This document shows positions 46,140 to 55,028 of a DNA stretch of 64,000 nt, piece after piece. Within the stretch, counting starts at the first letter, position 1. Every line of letters begins with the position of its first letter. A program made the translations under genes and the position numbers. This stretch comes from Mediterraneibacter hominis (GTDB taxonomy: Bacteria; Bacillota; Clostridia; Lachnospirales; Lachnospiraceae): positions 806,001 through 870,000 of the forward strand of contig NZ_JACOPF010000001.1 of NCBI RefSeq assembly GCF_014287475.1, in the 5' to 3' direction. The notes under the pieces are model-generated. The model saw only the letters and a program-made list of their open reading frames with translations, had not been told where the DNA came from and ran no database searches.

Positions 46140-47640
46140 TATTTTTTTCCTTCTCTTTTACTTTTAATCCCATCTCTAAATATAGTTCATCTACTATATT
46201 CTCTTTTCGTTCCAAACATTTATAGATTTTTGTCTCGTCAATCGTATGCTTCGCTTGTAAAATAATATATGTACATTTGTTTTCCTGTCCGATACGGTGA
46301 ATTCTATCTTGGCTTTGACGATATTCTTCATAACTGAAACTTAGCGAATAATAAATGTTATAGGTGCATTTTGTAAAGGTTACTCCTTTCCCCAGCAATT
46401 TAGGATGAGCAAAAAGTAATCTGATATTACCCTCTTTAAATTCGCGAATGATCTCATCACGATTCTTTGTTTTTGATGTAAGTCCTACACCTTTAAACTT
46501 CTCCGAAAGAGATTCAATTTCATGTGTAAACTGACACCATACAATTACTTGCTTGTCCCCTATCTCTTCCAAAGTTTGTTTTAATAAATCTTCTTTATTT
46601 GTCTTAAACGTAGAAATTGTTGCGTCTTTATTAATAACAAACCCACTAAAAACTTCTCTTATTTTCATTAACTTAGCTGTAAATTCAAATTTCGACCACT
46701 GATTTATATTGTCTTTTATATCTTGCATTATATTGTCATAATACAAACTTTGTTCTTTTCCCATCTCAAATTGTTTAATTTCAAAAACCTTTGGAGGCAA
46801 ATCAACGCAATCTTCTTTTTTTAAAAAAACAGCACCTTCAGATAATCGCGCAAATAATCTATCTTTATCATCCTGGGTTTGATACCATACATGTGGATTT
46901 GCCATATCCTGATGAAAATATGTAGCCTGCCATCCGTAATACGAATTACCGAATAAGTCTGGCAGCACAAACTTCATTTGTGGATATAATTCTAAATTAG
47001 AATTTGGGTTTGGAGTTCCGCTAAGAACATAGCGTCTGGGAATAACATCAATCATAGATAGAATATCTGTTGTAATCTGTGATTTCATATTTTTCATCAC
47101 AGAACTTTCATCTACAATCATGCATTGAAAATCAGATTTGCGTATTTCATTTTTTAGGATTTTGTATGTATCATAGTTCATTACGTATACATCTACTTTT
47201 GCATGAAGCGCTTCGATTCGTTTACTTTGACTATTTCCCCAACAATTTATAATCTTTATTTCTGGATAGAACTTACGACAATCATCTATCCAGGCAGTTT
47301 CAATCACAGATAATGGACATAGAACTAATGTCTTACCGATATGTTTAGCAATTTCTAAAGCCGTTATAGTCTTTCCTGTCCCCGTATCCATAAAGATACC
47401 ATATCCCTCATGATTTAACGCTTCATTCACAATATCCGCTTGATACTTTCGCAGAAATTTTGAGGTTTCATATTTACTTGTCTGTTTCTCTGGAATCTCA
47501 AATTGACTATCTATTAATCCGACTTGTTTTAGAATCTTTGCTGAAGAATCCGGGAAGAACCAATGTCCATCCCTGAACCGTCTTCCCTCTATTGTTCTTA
47601 TATATGGTATCTTCTCCACTGGCACTTCAATTTCAATCAA
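46132..47640 (-). CDS. SNF2-family DNA helicase/translocase
   Basis: The 502-residue protein has a short N-terminal HARP-like region, Walker A GIFMDTGTGKT at 81-91, a DESS Walker B, LSGTPNPNS (motif III), and C-terminal helicase motifs LLFAHPKLLGKGVTF and QSQDRIHRIGQ. It is an ATP-driven double-strand translocase without a fused nuclease. It overlaps the adjacent methyltransferase gene by 8 bases, a pairing common in phage early regions. The start is TTG after TAGGTGAT. Confidence 0.88.
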   Translation of the reverse strand: MIEIEVPVEKIPYIRTIEGRRFRDGHWFFPDSSAKILKQVGLIDSQFEIPEKQTSKYETSKFLRKYQADIVNEALNHEGYGIFMDTGTGKTITALEIAKHIGKTLVLCPLSVIETAWIDDCRKFYPEIKIINCWGNSQSKRIEALHAKVDVYVMNYDTYKILKNEIRKSDFQCMIVDESSVMKNMKSQITTDILSMIDVIPRRYVLSGTPNPNSNLELYPQMKFVLPDLFGNSYYGWQATYFHQDMANPHVWYQTQDDKDRLFARLSEGAVFLKKEDCVDLPPKVFEIKQFEMGKEQSLYYDNIMQDIKDNINQWSKFEFTAKLMKIREVFSGFVINKDATISTFKTNKEDLLKQTLEEIGDKQVIVWCQFTHEIESLSEKFKGVGLTSKTKNRDEIIREFKEGNIRLLFAHPKLLGKGVTFTKCTYNIYYSLSFSYEEYRQSQDRIHRIGQENKCTYIILQAKHTIDETKIYKCLERKENIVDELYLEMGLKVKEKEKNNG

Positions 47641-48664
47641 TTACATCACCTACTGAATCTTTCAGTTTTTTTATTTCAGATTTCTTCATACCCAGCTCAT
47701 TTAATTGTGCTTCAAGCAATTTGATTTCGGCACACAGTTCCTTTTTCCTATCACGCATTTCTTTCATTTCTTCTTTTTCAGCTTTTCCCTTTTCTTTGTT
47801 CAGTTCGCCAATCTGAAGTTGTTCTTTAAAACGCTCTAACATTTTTTCATATGAGTCATCGGATTCAAATACTGCCTCATCCCACTTATTGAAGATTTCC
47901 TGTGCTGCATCGTAAAATTCTTTCTTCAGCTCAATTCCAATTGCATTTCTATGGTTTTCAATAGCTGCACGGTTACAAGTTCCAGAACCAGCAAACGGAT
48001 CAAGAATCGTATCGCCAGGGCAAGAGTATAACTTAATTAATCTTCGACAAAGTTCATAAGCAAACGGTGTCATATGATTTGCACCACCGATAGAACTATT
48101 CGGAATCTTCCACACGCCAGAAGCCCATGTCGCCCATTCTTCCAGTGTAATATCACTACCACTTTCCCTACTCATAAGACCATCTGTTGACTTCTTATAT
48201 ACATATACATATCCAAAATTGGCGGCAATGATTGTATCTCTAACCTTAAGGTTTCTGTACCAAAGAGAACCGTCTGAAATCATTGCTCTTTGTGGCGTAT
48301 ATTTTTCCCAACAGATTTCACTCCACAAACAAAATCCATTATCTGTAAACATTTTATTAATTGCACCAGTAATAGATTCTTTACCTCTCCGACCATCTCG
48401 ACCAATCGTATAATTATAATCTTCATACTGCATACAGAACTTACCGCCTGGCTTTAGAACCCTCTGACACTCGGCAATAACTAAACCGAGCAGGTAATAA
48501 TATTCCTCATACGATTCACAGTTACTTAGATCACTCGGATCATTACTATATACTCGAAGATTATGATACGGTGGACTTGTAATAATCAAATCGACGCACC
48601 CGTCATCCATCTTTTTCAGTTCTTTTAAACAGTCCCCATTAATCCATGTATTTTTTACCTTCAT
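47633..48664 (-). CDS. DNA methyltransferase, beta class (N6-adenine or N4-cytosine)
   Basis: Motif IV LIITSPPYHN comes before motif I/X DPFAGSGTCNRAAIENHRN, the beta-class order seen in CcrM-like enzymes. A C-terminal coiled coil (about 275-335, KEKGKAEKEEMKEMRDRKKE) is added and may mediate dimerisation. AAAGGAGAGG precedes the ATG. It would methylate DNA using S-adenosylmethionine. No nuclease partner is seen; the SNF2 gene overlaps its end. Confidence 0.87.
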   Translation of the reverse strand: MKVKNTWINGDCLKELKKMDDGCVDLIITSPPYHNLRVYSNDPSDLSNCESYEEYYYLLGLVIAECQRVLKPGGKFCMQYEDYNYTIGRDGRRGKESITGAINKMFTDNGFCLWSEICWEKYTPQRAMISDGSLWYRNLKVRDTIIAANFGYVYVYKKSTDGLMSRESGSDITLEEWATWASGVWKIPNSSIGGANHMTPFAYELCRRLIKLYSCPGDTILDPFAGSGTCNRAAIENHRNAIGIELKKEFYDAAQEIFNKWDEAVFESDDSYEKMLERFKEQLQIGELNKEKGKAEKEEMKEMRDRKKELCAEIKLLEAQLNELGMKKSEIKKLKDSVGDVID

Positions 48665-48926
48665 GCGCCTCTCCTTTTCTGTTGATATTATTAATTAATT
48701 CCAATAAGCACTCACTTAATTTTGTGTTCCCCTTCTCCATTTCTTAATACTTTACATCCCACTTTTTTTAATTTCATCAACCTGTTTTTGAATAACTTTG
48801 TTGCTGATAATTATTAAATAAATCTCCAAAAATATTGTCAAAATTATTTGTACCTGATATATTTATCGCCTACCCTTCTACGTGATTTTCCTTATTTACG
48901 TATCATTTATTCCTCGCTCAATAATG
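48665..48926. other. Intergenic region with possible AUA-initiated small membrane ORF
   Basis: No gene with a normal start. On the minus strand 48752-48862 encodes 36 residues from an ATA codon preceded by AAGGGTAGGCGAT: xYQVQIILTIFLEIYLIIIS then a charged end NKVIQKQVDEIKKSGM. It looks like the other tiny membrane proteins nearby, but the start is non-standard. Confidence 0.3.
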
Positions 48927-49337
48927 CTACTTTGGTTCCCACATAGAATATTCCTCATCATTATCTAAACTAGTACATATATCACATGTATGCGGAGGTG
49001 GATATGGAATGCCATATTTGCATGTAAGACATGTTCTCTTATTGTTATAATTCTTTGTGTCTGATATATCTGTATCACTACAATATTCTTTGCATCTAAT
49101 TGATATAATCGAGTTATGATTATCAATAATTTTTCTAATATTAGAGTCATCATAATACTTACATACTCTCTTTTTCATACAACTATTGCAATCTGAACCT
49201 GGAACATCAAATGTCATAGCTGGCTTAACATCGCTTTCTAAAATACATGTAATATCATCATCCAAAATTCCATCTTCATTTGTATGTTTGTCGATCGCTT
49301 TTATTACGTCATCCAATAAAACAAATTTATCTACCAT
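48927..49337 (-). CDS. Cys-rich hypothetical protein
   Basis: The 136 residues from the ATG at 49337 (after AGGAAAT) start MVDKFVLLDDVIKAIDKHTN. Later Cys pairs, CNSCMKKRVCKYY, CKEYC, CLTCKYG and CDICTSL, suggest two or more zinc sites. It resembles phage proteins that begin with a VIxAIxKH helix, but I cannot name the family. Confidence 0.55.
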   Translation of the reverse strand: MVDKFVLLDDVIKAIDKHTNEDGILDDDITCILESDVKPAMTFDVPGSDCNSCMKKRVCKYYDDSNIRKIIDNHNSIISIRCKEYCSDTDISDTKNYNNKRTCLTCKYGIPYPPPHTCDICTSLDNDEEYSMWEPK

Positions 49338-49450
49338 ATTTCCTACCACCAATCACTTATCTTAATCTTTATGCTTTACCAAATTTTCTATTGTAATATT
49401 TTAATTAATAAATTAAGATTTCTTTTACTAATTTATTAAGTATATTACTT

Positions 49451-50354
49451 TTATTTTTTCTCCACACAACATTTCATTTTCCTATAACTATCTACTCTCT
49501 TTTTTCCAATTTCAAATATATCTGGATCTTTTTCAATACAAATATACTTCCTTCCTGTGTTCATACTAGCAATAGCTAATGTCATACTACCCGCACAACT
49601 ATCCAACACAATTTCTCCTGGATTTGTATACGTTTTAATCAGCCACTCAATCAAAGCAACTGGTTTTTGTGTAGAATGAATGGCACATTTTTGACTATCT
49701 TTTGGAAATTTCAATACACTTCTAGGATACCTTTCAGTCGAATCATAAGTAGTCAATCCATGAGTTCCGTAATCGGTTGTCTCTTTGCAACCAACCTTAT
49801 GTTCAGCTTTACTAATTTTTCTTACATGACCTGTTGTCTTTTGTGGATTATATGTTGGGGGGGTTTTATAGAAAATACAGATATCTTCATGAGCCCGAAG
49901 GGGCATTCGCTTTGCATTTAGAAAACCAGTTGGTTGGGATTTCTCCCAAATCAGATTATATCTCCATAATTTACGGTTACTTTGCATCAAGTCTGACGTG
50001 AACATTCCATTTGCAAATAAAACTATTACACCATTACTTTTTATTATTCGTTTATACTCAGTCCAAAGACCTGCTTTTTTATTTTTATAAAACCAATCTA
50101 GCACATATTCTAATGTATATTCTCCTGCTTGATTGAAACATTTCAACAACGAAATAATATCTTTTTCATAATATATTTTATTGCCAAGTATCACATAATC
50201 ATTAAACGGGATCACTGTATCCCATTTGTTTCTCTTTGTCTGGCTAACCATACGGAAGGTCTGTAATTATCGCATCTATTGATTTGTCAGAAATGTATTT
50301 CATTATCTCTAAACAGTCACCATTGTATAAATTATTCGCTTTAACTTCCGTAAT
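49451..50354 (-). CDS. DNA methyltransferase, frameshifted after motif IV
   Basis: The main frame (49451-50251) begins just after motif IV and contains FANGMFTSDLM, NLIWEKSQPTGFLNAKR, HSTQKPVALIEWLIKTYT and motif I DSCAGSMTLAI. The missing N-terminus is encoded in another frame at 50244-50354: NNLYNGDCLEIMKYISDKSI, then DAIITDLPYG, followed at once by TAG. One extra or two missing bases near 50247-50255 explain it. The N-terminal frame has no ATG; it opens with ATT at 50354 after GGTGAT, overlapping closely with the HNH gene end. Either an inactive gene, a sequence error or a recoding site. Confidence 0.8.
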
Positions 50355-50360
50355 ATTTAA

Positions 50361-50636
50361 TCACCACTCTTTCGTCAAATAACTATTTCTAATGTGCTCC
50401 CATTCGTCAGGCATGAAATTAAACTTATCTCTATTTACACACCAAGGGATAATCCTTAAATTGCTAATTTCCCAACTTCCACCTTTAGATATTGGAATTG
50501 CGTGTTCTAATGATGGCTTTGCATTATTTACTTTATTTTCCGCAATCCAATTATTAAATGTTTTATTAAATCCTTCATCGTAATAAAAATATTCAATAAA
50601 TTTTTGATATTCTAGATCCGTATAATTTATCTTCAC
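50361..50636 (-). CDS. HNH endonuclease
   Basis: The 91-residue protein has PSLEHAIPISKGGSWEISNLR and NRDKFNF, the beta-beta-alpha metal pattern of HNH nucleases (His in EHAIP, Asn in ISNL, Asn in VNRDK). It lies directly upstream of the frameshifted methyltransferase gene and could be a free-standing homing endonuclease or part of a modification system. The start is GTG overlapping the upstream stop. Confidence 0.7.
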   Translation of the reverse strand: MKINYTDLEYQKFIEYFYYDEGFNKTFNNWIAENKVNNAKPSLEHAIPISKGGSWEISNLRIIPWCVNRDKFNFMPDEWEHIRNSYLTKEW

Positions 50637-50821
50637 TCTGTTTTAATTCTTGTCTGGAATAATTTTTCTGAGAACTGCTGTTGTAATCGAGTATAATTGC
50701 GACATGCAATTTTATGAGTTGTTAAAAAGTTTCTCGGATATTTGTCATATTTTGGACTGATTGTATTCATCATTCGTGCATAATCTAATAACTCACTCAC
50801 AATATATGTTACATCATCCAT
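50633..50821 (-). CDS. Hypothetical protein
   Basis: A 62-residue helical, basic protein (MDDVTYIVSELLDYARMMNT). It overlaps the HNH gene by 4 bases. No family recognised. Confidence 0.5.
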   Translation of the reverse strand: MDDVTYIVSELLDYARMMNTISPKYDKYPRNFLTTHKIACRNYTRLQQQFSEKLFQTRIKTE

Positions 50822-50830
50822 TAAAATATT

Positions 50831-51064
50831 TTATAATACAATCAATAAACTTTTCATCAGTACAGCCACTCCTATAATGACCATAATTACATAAAATACA
50901 AAAGAACTCAAAATATATATTTTCTTCTGTTTTTCATCAAGGTGTAAAAGAATATAATTATCCGCTTTTTCATACAATTTCTGCATTAAAGGATTGAATA
51001 TTACGAATATTATACCTGCAATACAACCACAAATAGCTGCAACAATAATATTTTCTATTTCCAT
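50831..51064 (-). CDS. Small membrane protein, two segments
   Basis: The 77 residues hold VAAICGCIAGIIFVIF near the N-terminus and LSSFVFYVIMVIIGVAVLM near the C-terminus with a charged helical loop between. TTAGGAGATG precedes the ATG. No family recognised. Confidence 0.55.
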   Translation of the reverse strand: MEIENIIVAAICGCIAGIIFVIFNPLMQKLYEKADNYILLHLDEKQKKIYILSSFVFYVIMVIIGVAVLMKSLLIVL

Positions 51065-51094
51065 ATCATCACATCTCCTAAAATCAAAATATAC

Positions 51095-52261
51095 TTAACT
51101 ATTATGTCTAAGCAGATATTCCCTGCTTACGTTTTTAAAACTCTGTTGTCCATATAAATCACGATATACAAATCCTTCTCTCCTTACTTTGGGATTGATC
51201 TTGCTAAATCCATCTGCTTCCAACTTTATCTCTTCCATTGTTTTAGGAAGATAATAATTGGTATCAATAATTGGAACTGTCTTAAATTCATATAATTTAC
51301 AAATGTACTCCATTAATGCGTTATCAATACGAACTCCATCAATAACAATATTGAAGACATATAAGTCATTTTCTTTTAACTTATATGGATTTCCTTGTAC
51401 ATTGCCAACACCTTCCCCCTGTATTACAACACGATTATAATTATTTTTAATTGCAATCTCTTTTAATTTGTTTTCAATATCATACTTGTCAGAAAGCTCC
51501 CAATAAATATTTGATTCATGATAGCATTCCTGATTGCGATCTGCTTGGCGCACATTCCGAGAACACACGATATATTCAAACTTATCCTTCCCTTTCTTTA
51601 GTCTATTCACGGCAAATGTACAACTTGTGCCATCTAATTTTTCTGTCTTTACCCACGGTTCTTCAGACTGTAAATAAAATGGACAATTTTCAATTCGATT
51701 TTCATCTGTCTTTTTTATCCATTCTGGGAACTTTTTAGGATTATCTTTTTTACGACTACCAAAGAAAAGAAATAGAATTTTTCTTCCAGATTTATACTTC
51801 ATCATTTTTTTAATCACTGGATTCTTAAACAGTTCCTTATGTCTTACTGCCATAGACTTGTATTTTGCTTCAGGATCAACTTTATTGGATTTCCTTCTGA
51901 CATCTTCTAAGGAAGAATATATAATTTTCAAATCTGTTGTTACATCTGTTCCTATTGGTTTATCTAATAATTCTGGAAATGATGTAATAGGAAGTGCCAA
52001 TCCCTGACTGATAACCTTAAATTTGCCAAGTTTCATGGTCTTTACTTTGTAATGCTTCGATTTCAAAAAACTGAATCTTTCATCACTTTCAGGACACTTG
52101 CTATCAATTTCAATATAAACAGCCTTATCATCCGGCTTAAATTCGCCTTTCTTTGCGATACATACCCAACCTAATACACCAATTAATTCAATGTTATCTG
52201 CACCTTCAATCGGTTTTACCCATTCAATTTTTTCAATATGTGCTAATGCTCTTTCAGCCAT
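51095..52261 (-). CDS. RNA ligase, Rnl5 (DraRnl) type
   Basis: The N-terminal OB-like domain (AHIEKIEWVKPIEGADNIEL and onward) is followed by the nucleotidyltransferase domain with motif I TEKLDGTSCTF (adenylated Lys208), motif IV VVIQGEGVGN and motif V region REGFVYRD...SFKNVSREYL. The domain order and 388-residue length match the Deinococcus-type Rnl5 family that seals 3'-OH/5'-PO4 nicks in RNA duplexes. Probably used to repair host tRNA or phage RNA cleaved by defence nucleases. No polynucleotide kinase gene is seen nearby. Confidence 0.85.
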   Translation of the reverse strand: MAERALAHIEKIEWVKPIEGADNIELIGVLGWVCIAKKGEFKPDDKAVYIEIDSKCPESDERFSFLKSKHYKVKTMKLGKFKVISQGLALPITSFPELLDKPIGTDVTTDLKIIYSSLEDVRRKSNKVDPEAKYKSMAVRHKELFKNPVIKKMMKYKSGRKILFLFFGSRKKDNPKKFPEWIKKTDENRIENCPFYLQSEEPWVKTEKLDGTSCTFAVNRLKKGKDKFEYIVCSRNVRQADRNQECYHESNIYWELSDKYDIENKLKEIAIKNNYNRVVIQGEGVGNVQGNPYKLKENDLYVFNIVIDGVRIDNALMEYICKLYEFKTVPIIDTNYYLPKTMEEIKLEADGFSKINPKVRREGFVYRDLYGQQSFKNVSREYLLRHNS

Positions 52262-52300
52262 TAAGTTACTCCTTTCTTTAGATACAATGAAAGATTCATT

Positions 52301-54859
52301 TTATATATTCTCTGTAGGCACACTCATTTTTTTACCAATTATTTCTACTACCGGAACCGTCACACCATTCCCTGCCTGTTTATACAATTGACTGTCACTA
52401 TTCACAAACGCTGCGCGTTCAAAATAATCATCTGTCCATCCTTGCAGGCGGAAACATTCGCGAGGCGTTAAGCGGCGGATTGCTATATAGCACTGGTATT
52501 TTTCGTACCAAACGGCGTAACAGATATCTCCATTCGGAAGCTGAATATAGATTCCATCACCGTAGTCACCATGTGTATCACATTTCAATGCAAATAGATT
52601 GTCCTTTTGCACCGAATCAATCGTGTTTGAACATCCATCTGCTCTTACTTCGTGTTCAAGAAATGTATGCCTACTGACTTTTAATTTCCCTGATTCATAA
52701 TCTTTTCTTATTTTCTTCCCATACTCATTTCTTGTAGTCCTCAGACACCCCAAAGGTGATATAGCTACGCCATGCCTATCCTGTGCCGTCAGCGTAAACA
52801 TCGGTTCTCCATTTTCTTTAAATCTACGTCCATTCTGGCGTTTTTCTGCTCTATCTGGTGTGAGGACCGGGATCGCAACCTTCGGCTCATTCCCTGAATG
52901 TCCGCAACCAATAATAGTTCTTGAAATGCTACCATTCCCATGAACAACTTTGTGTTGATTATAATTGTTGCCTGGCAATTCAAAGTCTTCGCTTATTTTT
53001 ATCCCCACACTCGGCTCTCTGCCACCGCCCTGCATAGTTCCTAATGCAGGACTTATTCCGTCTTTGTCGTAAACTCTGTAAGCATTTGGATTTTTCCTTT
53101 TACTTTCCATCATTCCTATCTGGCGAATACTATTTTCTCCATCCGCTCCCGTGACAGGAAGTATTTTTGCTCTACCGAATCTTCTAAGATGTCCGACAGT
53201 GTATATCCGCTCCCGGTGCTGCGGGACGTACCACTCGCTATGTATATTTTGCCATTCGATATCATACCCAAGTCTGTCCAATTCAGAGAGGATTGACAGA
53301 TAGTCGAGTCCTCTGTTGCTAGAAAGCATTCCTTTAACATTTTCATAGATAAGCCATTCAGGTCTGTTTTCTTCTTTTTGTTCTTCCAGCAGTCTAAAAA
53401 TTTCTCGTATAAGGCTTGATCTGTCACCTTCAAGCCCTGCTCGTTTTCCGGCGATGGAGAAGTCCTGACAGTTGTGGACTCCCATATTGTTGGCTGTGTA
53501 GCTGTTGTCATTTTCTACCTCCATGTTGTACACAATTTCTTTTCTTTTTGGATTATATTCAATATTTTTTACTGGTTGCCATAAACACCCATCAATAAAA
53601 TAAGATAGGCTTTTTATGCTATTCGGTCTGAAAATAATCCGCCATGTATCTTTCTGATTTACAATGCGATTTTCTATAATATGCTGTTTTAGCTTCTCTG
53701 TGTAATAAATGCTATATCCAACATGATGCACTTTAGAAACGCATTCGCCCAATTGATATGCAAGTTTTTTACTTATAGTCGTCGCTTTCCATACGCCGCA
53801 TGAGTAACTTCCATCTCCGCTTAAATATCCATTAAGGAAATACTTTAAATGATCGGTGTCCAAATCCATAATAAACTGTGGAATTGTTTTATTCTCTGCG
53901 CCACGTCCGCATTTCAAACACAAAGAAAATAACCTATTGTCTTTTATAATATATTTTGTAACTGATTTTCCAATAGATATATGCATCTTGAACGATTTAC
54001 TACGAGATTTAAACTCATCTTCCTTTCCGTCCCCTATGCAGAAAATAACTCTTCTATCACTCGATGGTCTGTCATTCCTTTTACTGTCTCTTAAATATCC
54101 ATCAGCAACATACCTACCAAGAATCCAACACTCATCTTCTGTTAAATCATAAATATTCTTATTGTTGTTATTGACAGTAAACTGAATAAGTTCATTTCCA
54201 TCAAATTTTTGTACTTCTTTCCAATACGGATCGGAAATTTTTATTTCATATTTTCGTAGTTCATTATTCCATGTTTTTATTTTGTCTCTTACATAAAACC
54301 TATGATTCCCAGTCACTTCTGTTATCGGACTTCCTTGCACTTTTAGAGTATATATTCCCCTTTTGACATTAACCATTGGTTTTATAACACGCTGCCATCT
54401 ATTCTTATGAGTGAGAACCATATCGCCGCTTTGGATTTCTTCTATCGGTATTTTTCCCCTATGAGTGGTGATTAATGTCCCTTTTACAAAACAAGGCGCT
54501 CCGAAGCACCAGCAGTCTACTGCCGGAAGATCTTTGACTCGTACTGCTCTAATGTCATTTGCGTACCATTCTCCATTACGGTATTCCTCCTTTAAAATTT
54601 CTTTTTGTCTTTTCTTTAATGGTAATGTCTTTAAATATTCTCTCTGTTCATCGGTTATCAAGTGCATAGATGTGTAACTTGCCGTTGCGAACTTATCCCA
54701 CTCGCAAAATCCAACGCATTCATGTCCTGCCAGTTCCATTCCACGCCGGAAACCGCCGATTCCGGCAAAAAAGTCTATAAATTTTAATTTCTTTTTGTTA
54801 CTGTTGGAATAATATATGTTATCTCCTCCTCCATTCCTCATCAAATTCTGATTATTCAT
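52301..54859 (-). CDS. dcm: C5-cytosine DNA methyltransferase with intein in the catalytic motif
   Basis: Motif I FIDFFAGIGGFRRG, motif IV GAP + CQDFSIAG, motif VI ENVKGML, motif VIII QHRERIY and motif X near QAGNGVTVPV identify a C5-methyltransferase. Residues 123-463 are an intein that separates the Pro and catalytic Cys of the PCQ motif; the spliced enzyme has about 511 residues. The ATG at 54859 has no ribosome site. A strong GGAGGAGGAG lies inside the frame, just before an ATA at 54817 (codon 15), so the real start may be AUA. No nuclease partner is seen. Confidence 0.9.
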   Translation of the reverse strand: MNNQNLMRNGGGDNIYYSNSNKKKLKFIDFFAGIGGFRRGMELAGHECVGFCEWDKFATASYTSMHLITDEQREYLKTLPLKKRQKEILKEEYRNGEWYANDIRAVRVKDLPAVDCWCFGAPCFVKGTLITTHRGKIPIEEIQSGDMVLTHKNRWQRVIKPMVNVKRGIYTLKVQGSPITEVTGNHRFYVRDKIKTWNNELRKYEIKISDPYWKEVQKFDGNELIQFTVNNNNKNIYDLTEDECWILGRYVADGYLRDSKRNDRPSSDRRVIFCIGDGKEDEFKSRSKSFKMHISIGKSVTKYIIKDNRLFSLCLKCGRGAENKTIPQFIMDLDTDHLKYFLNGYLSGDGSYSCGVWKATTISKKLAYQLGECVSKVHHVGYSIYYTEKLKQHIIENRIVNQKDTWRIIFRPNSIKSLSYFIDGCLWQPVKNIEYNPKRKEIVYNMEVENDNSYTANNMGVHNCQDFSIAGKRAGLEGDRSSLIREIFRLLEEQKEENRPEWLIYENVKGMLSSNRGLDYLSILSELDRLGYDIEWQNIHSEWYVPQHRERIYTVGHLRRFGRAKILPVTGADGENSIRQIGMMESKRKNPNAYRVYDKDGISPALGTMQGGGREPSVGIKISEDFELPGNNYNQHKVVHGNGSISRTIIGCGHSGNEPKVAIPVLTPDRAEKRQNGRRFKENGEPMFTLTAQDRHGVAISPLGCLRTTRNEYGKKIRKDYESGKLKVSRHTFLEHEVRADGCSNTIDSVQKDNLFALKCDTHGDYGDGIYIQLPNGDICYAVWYEKYQCYIAIRRLTPRECFRLQGWTDDYFERAAFVNSDSQLYKQAGNGVTVPVVEIIGKKMSVPTENI
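53471..54493 (-). other. Intein in C5-methyltransferase (341 aa, LAGLIDADG endonuclease)
   Basis: Starts with Cys1 (CFVKGTLITTHRG) and ends NNMGVHN before Cys+1, which is also the catalytic Cys of the methyltransferase. Block B is TEVTGNHRF. Endonuclease motifs are WILGRYVADG and FLNGYLSGDG. The ends are canonical, so splicing is expected. Confidence 0.9.
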
Positions 54860-55028
54860 CTATTTTTTATATAAGTACACTGATACAAATAGCTGGTTAC
54901 TTATAATCCTTTCATTTTATTATTTAATATACATATCTTTAAATTTTGAATTATATGGATTTTTAGACTAGATTTTAGTCTTTGACAACTGAGAATCTAT
55001 ATTTGTTTAGAAGTTTAAAAAGTTTATT

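Noticed and set aside
46132..48664. SNF2 helicase plus methyltransferase as a DISARM-type defence system
   Set aside because: The DUF1998 and PLD-type partners of DISARM are absent, and this pair is common in ordinary phage early regions.
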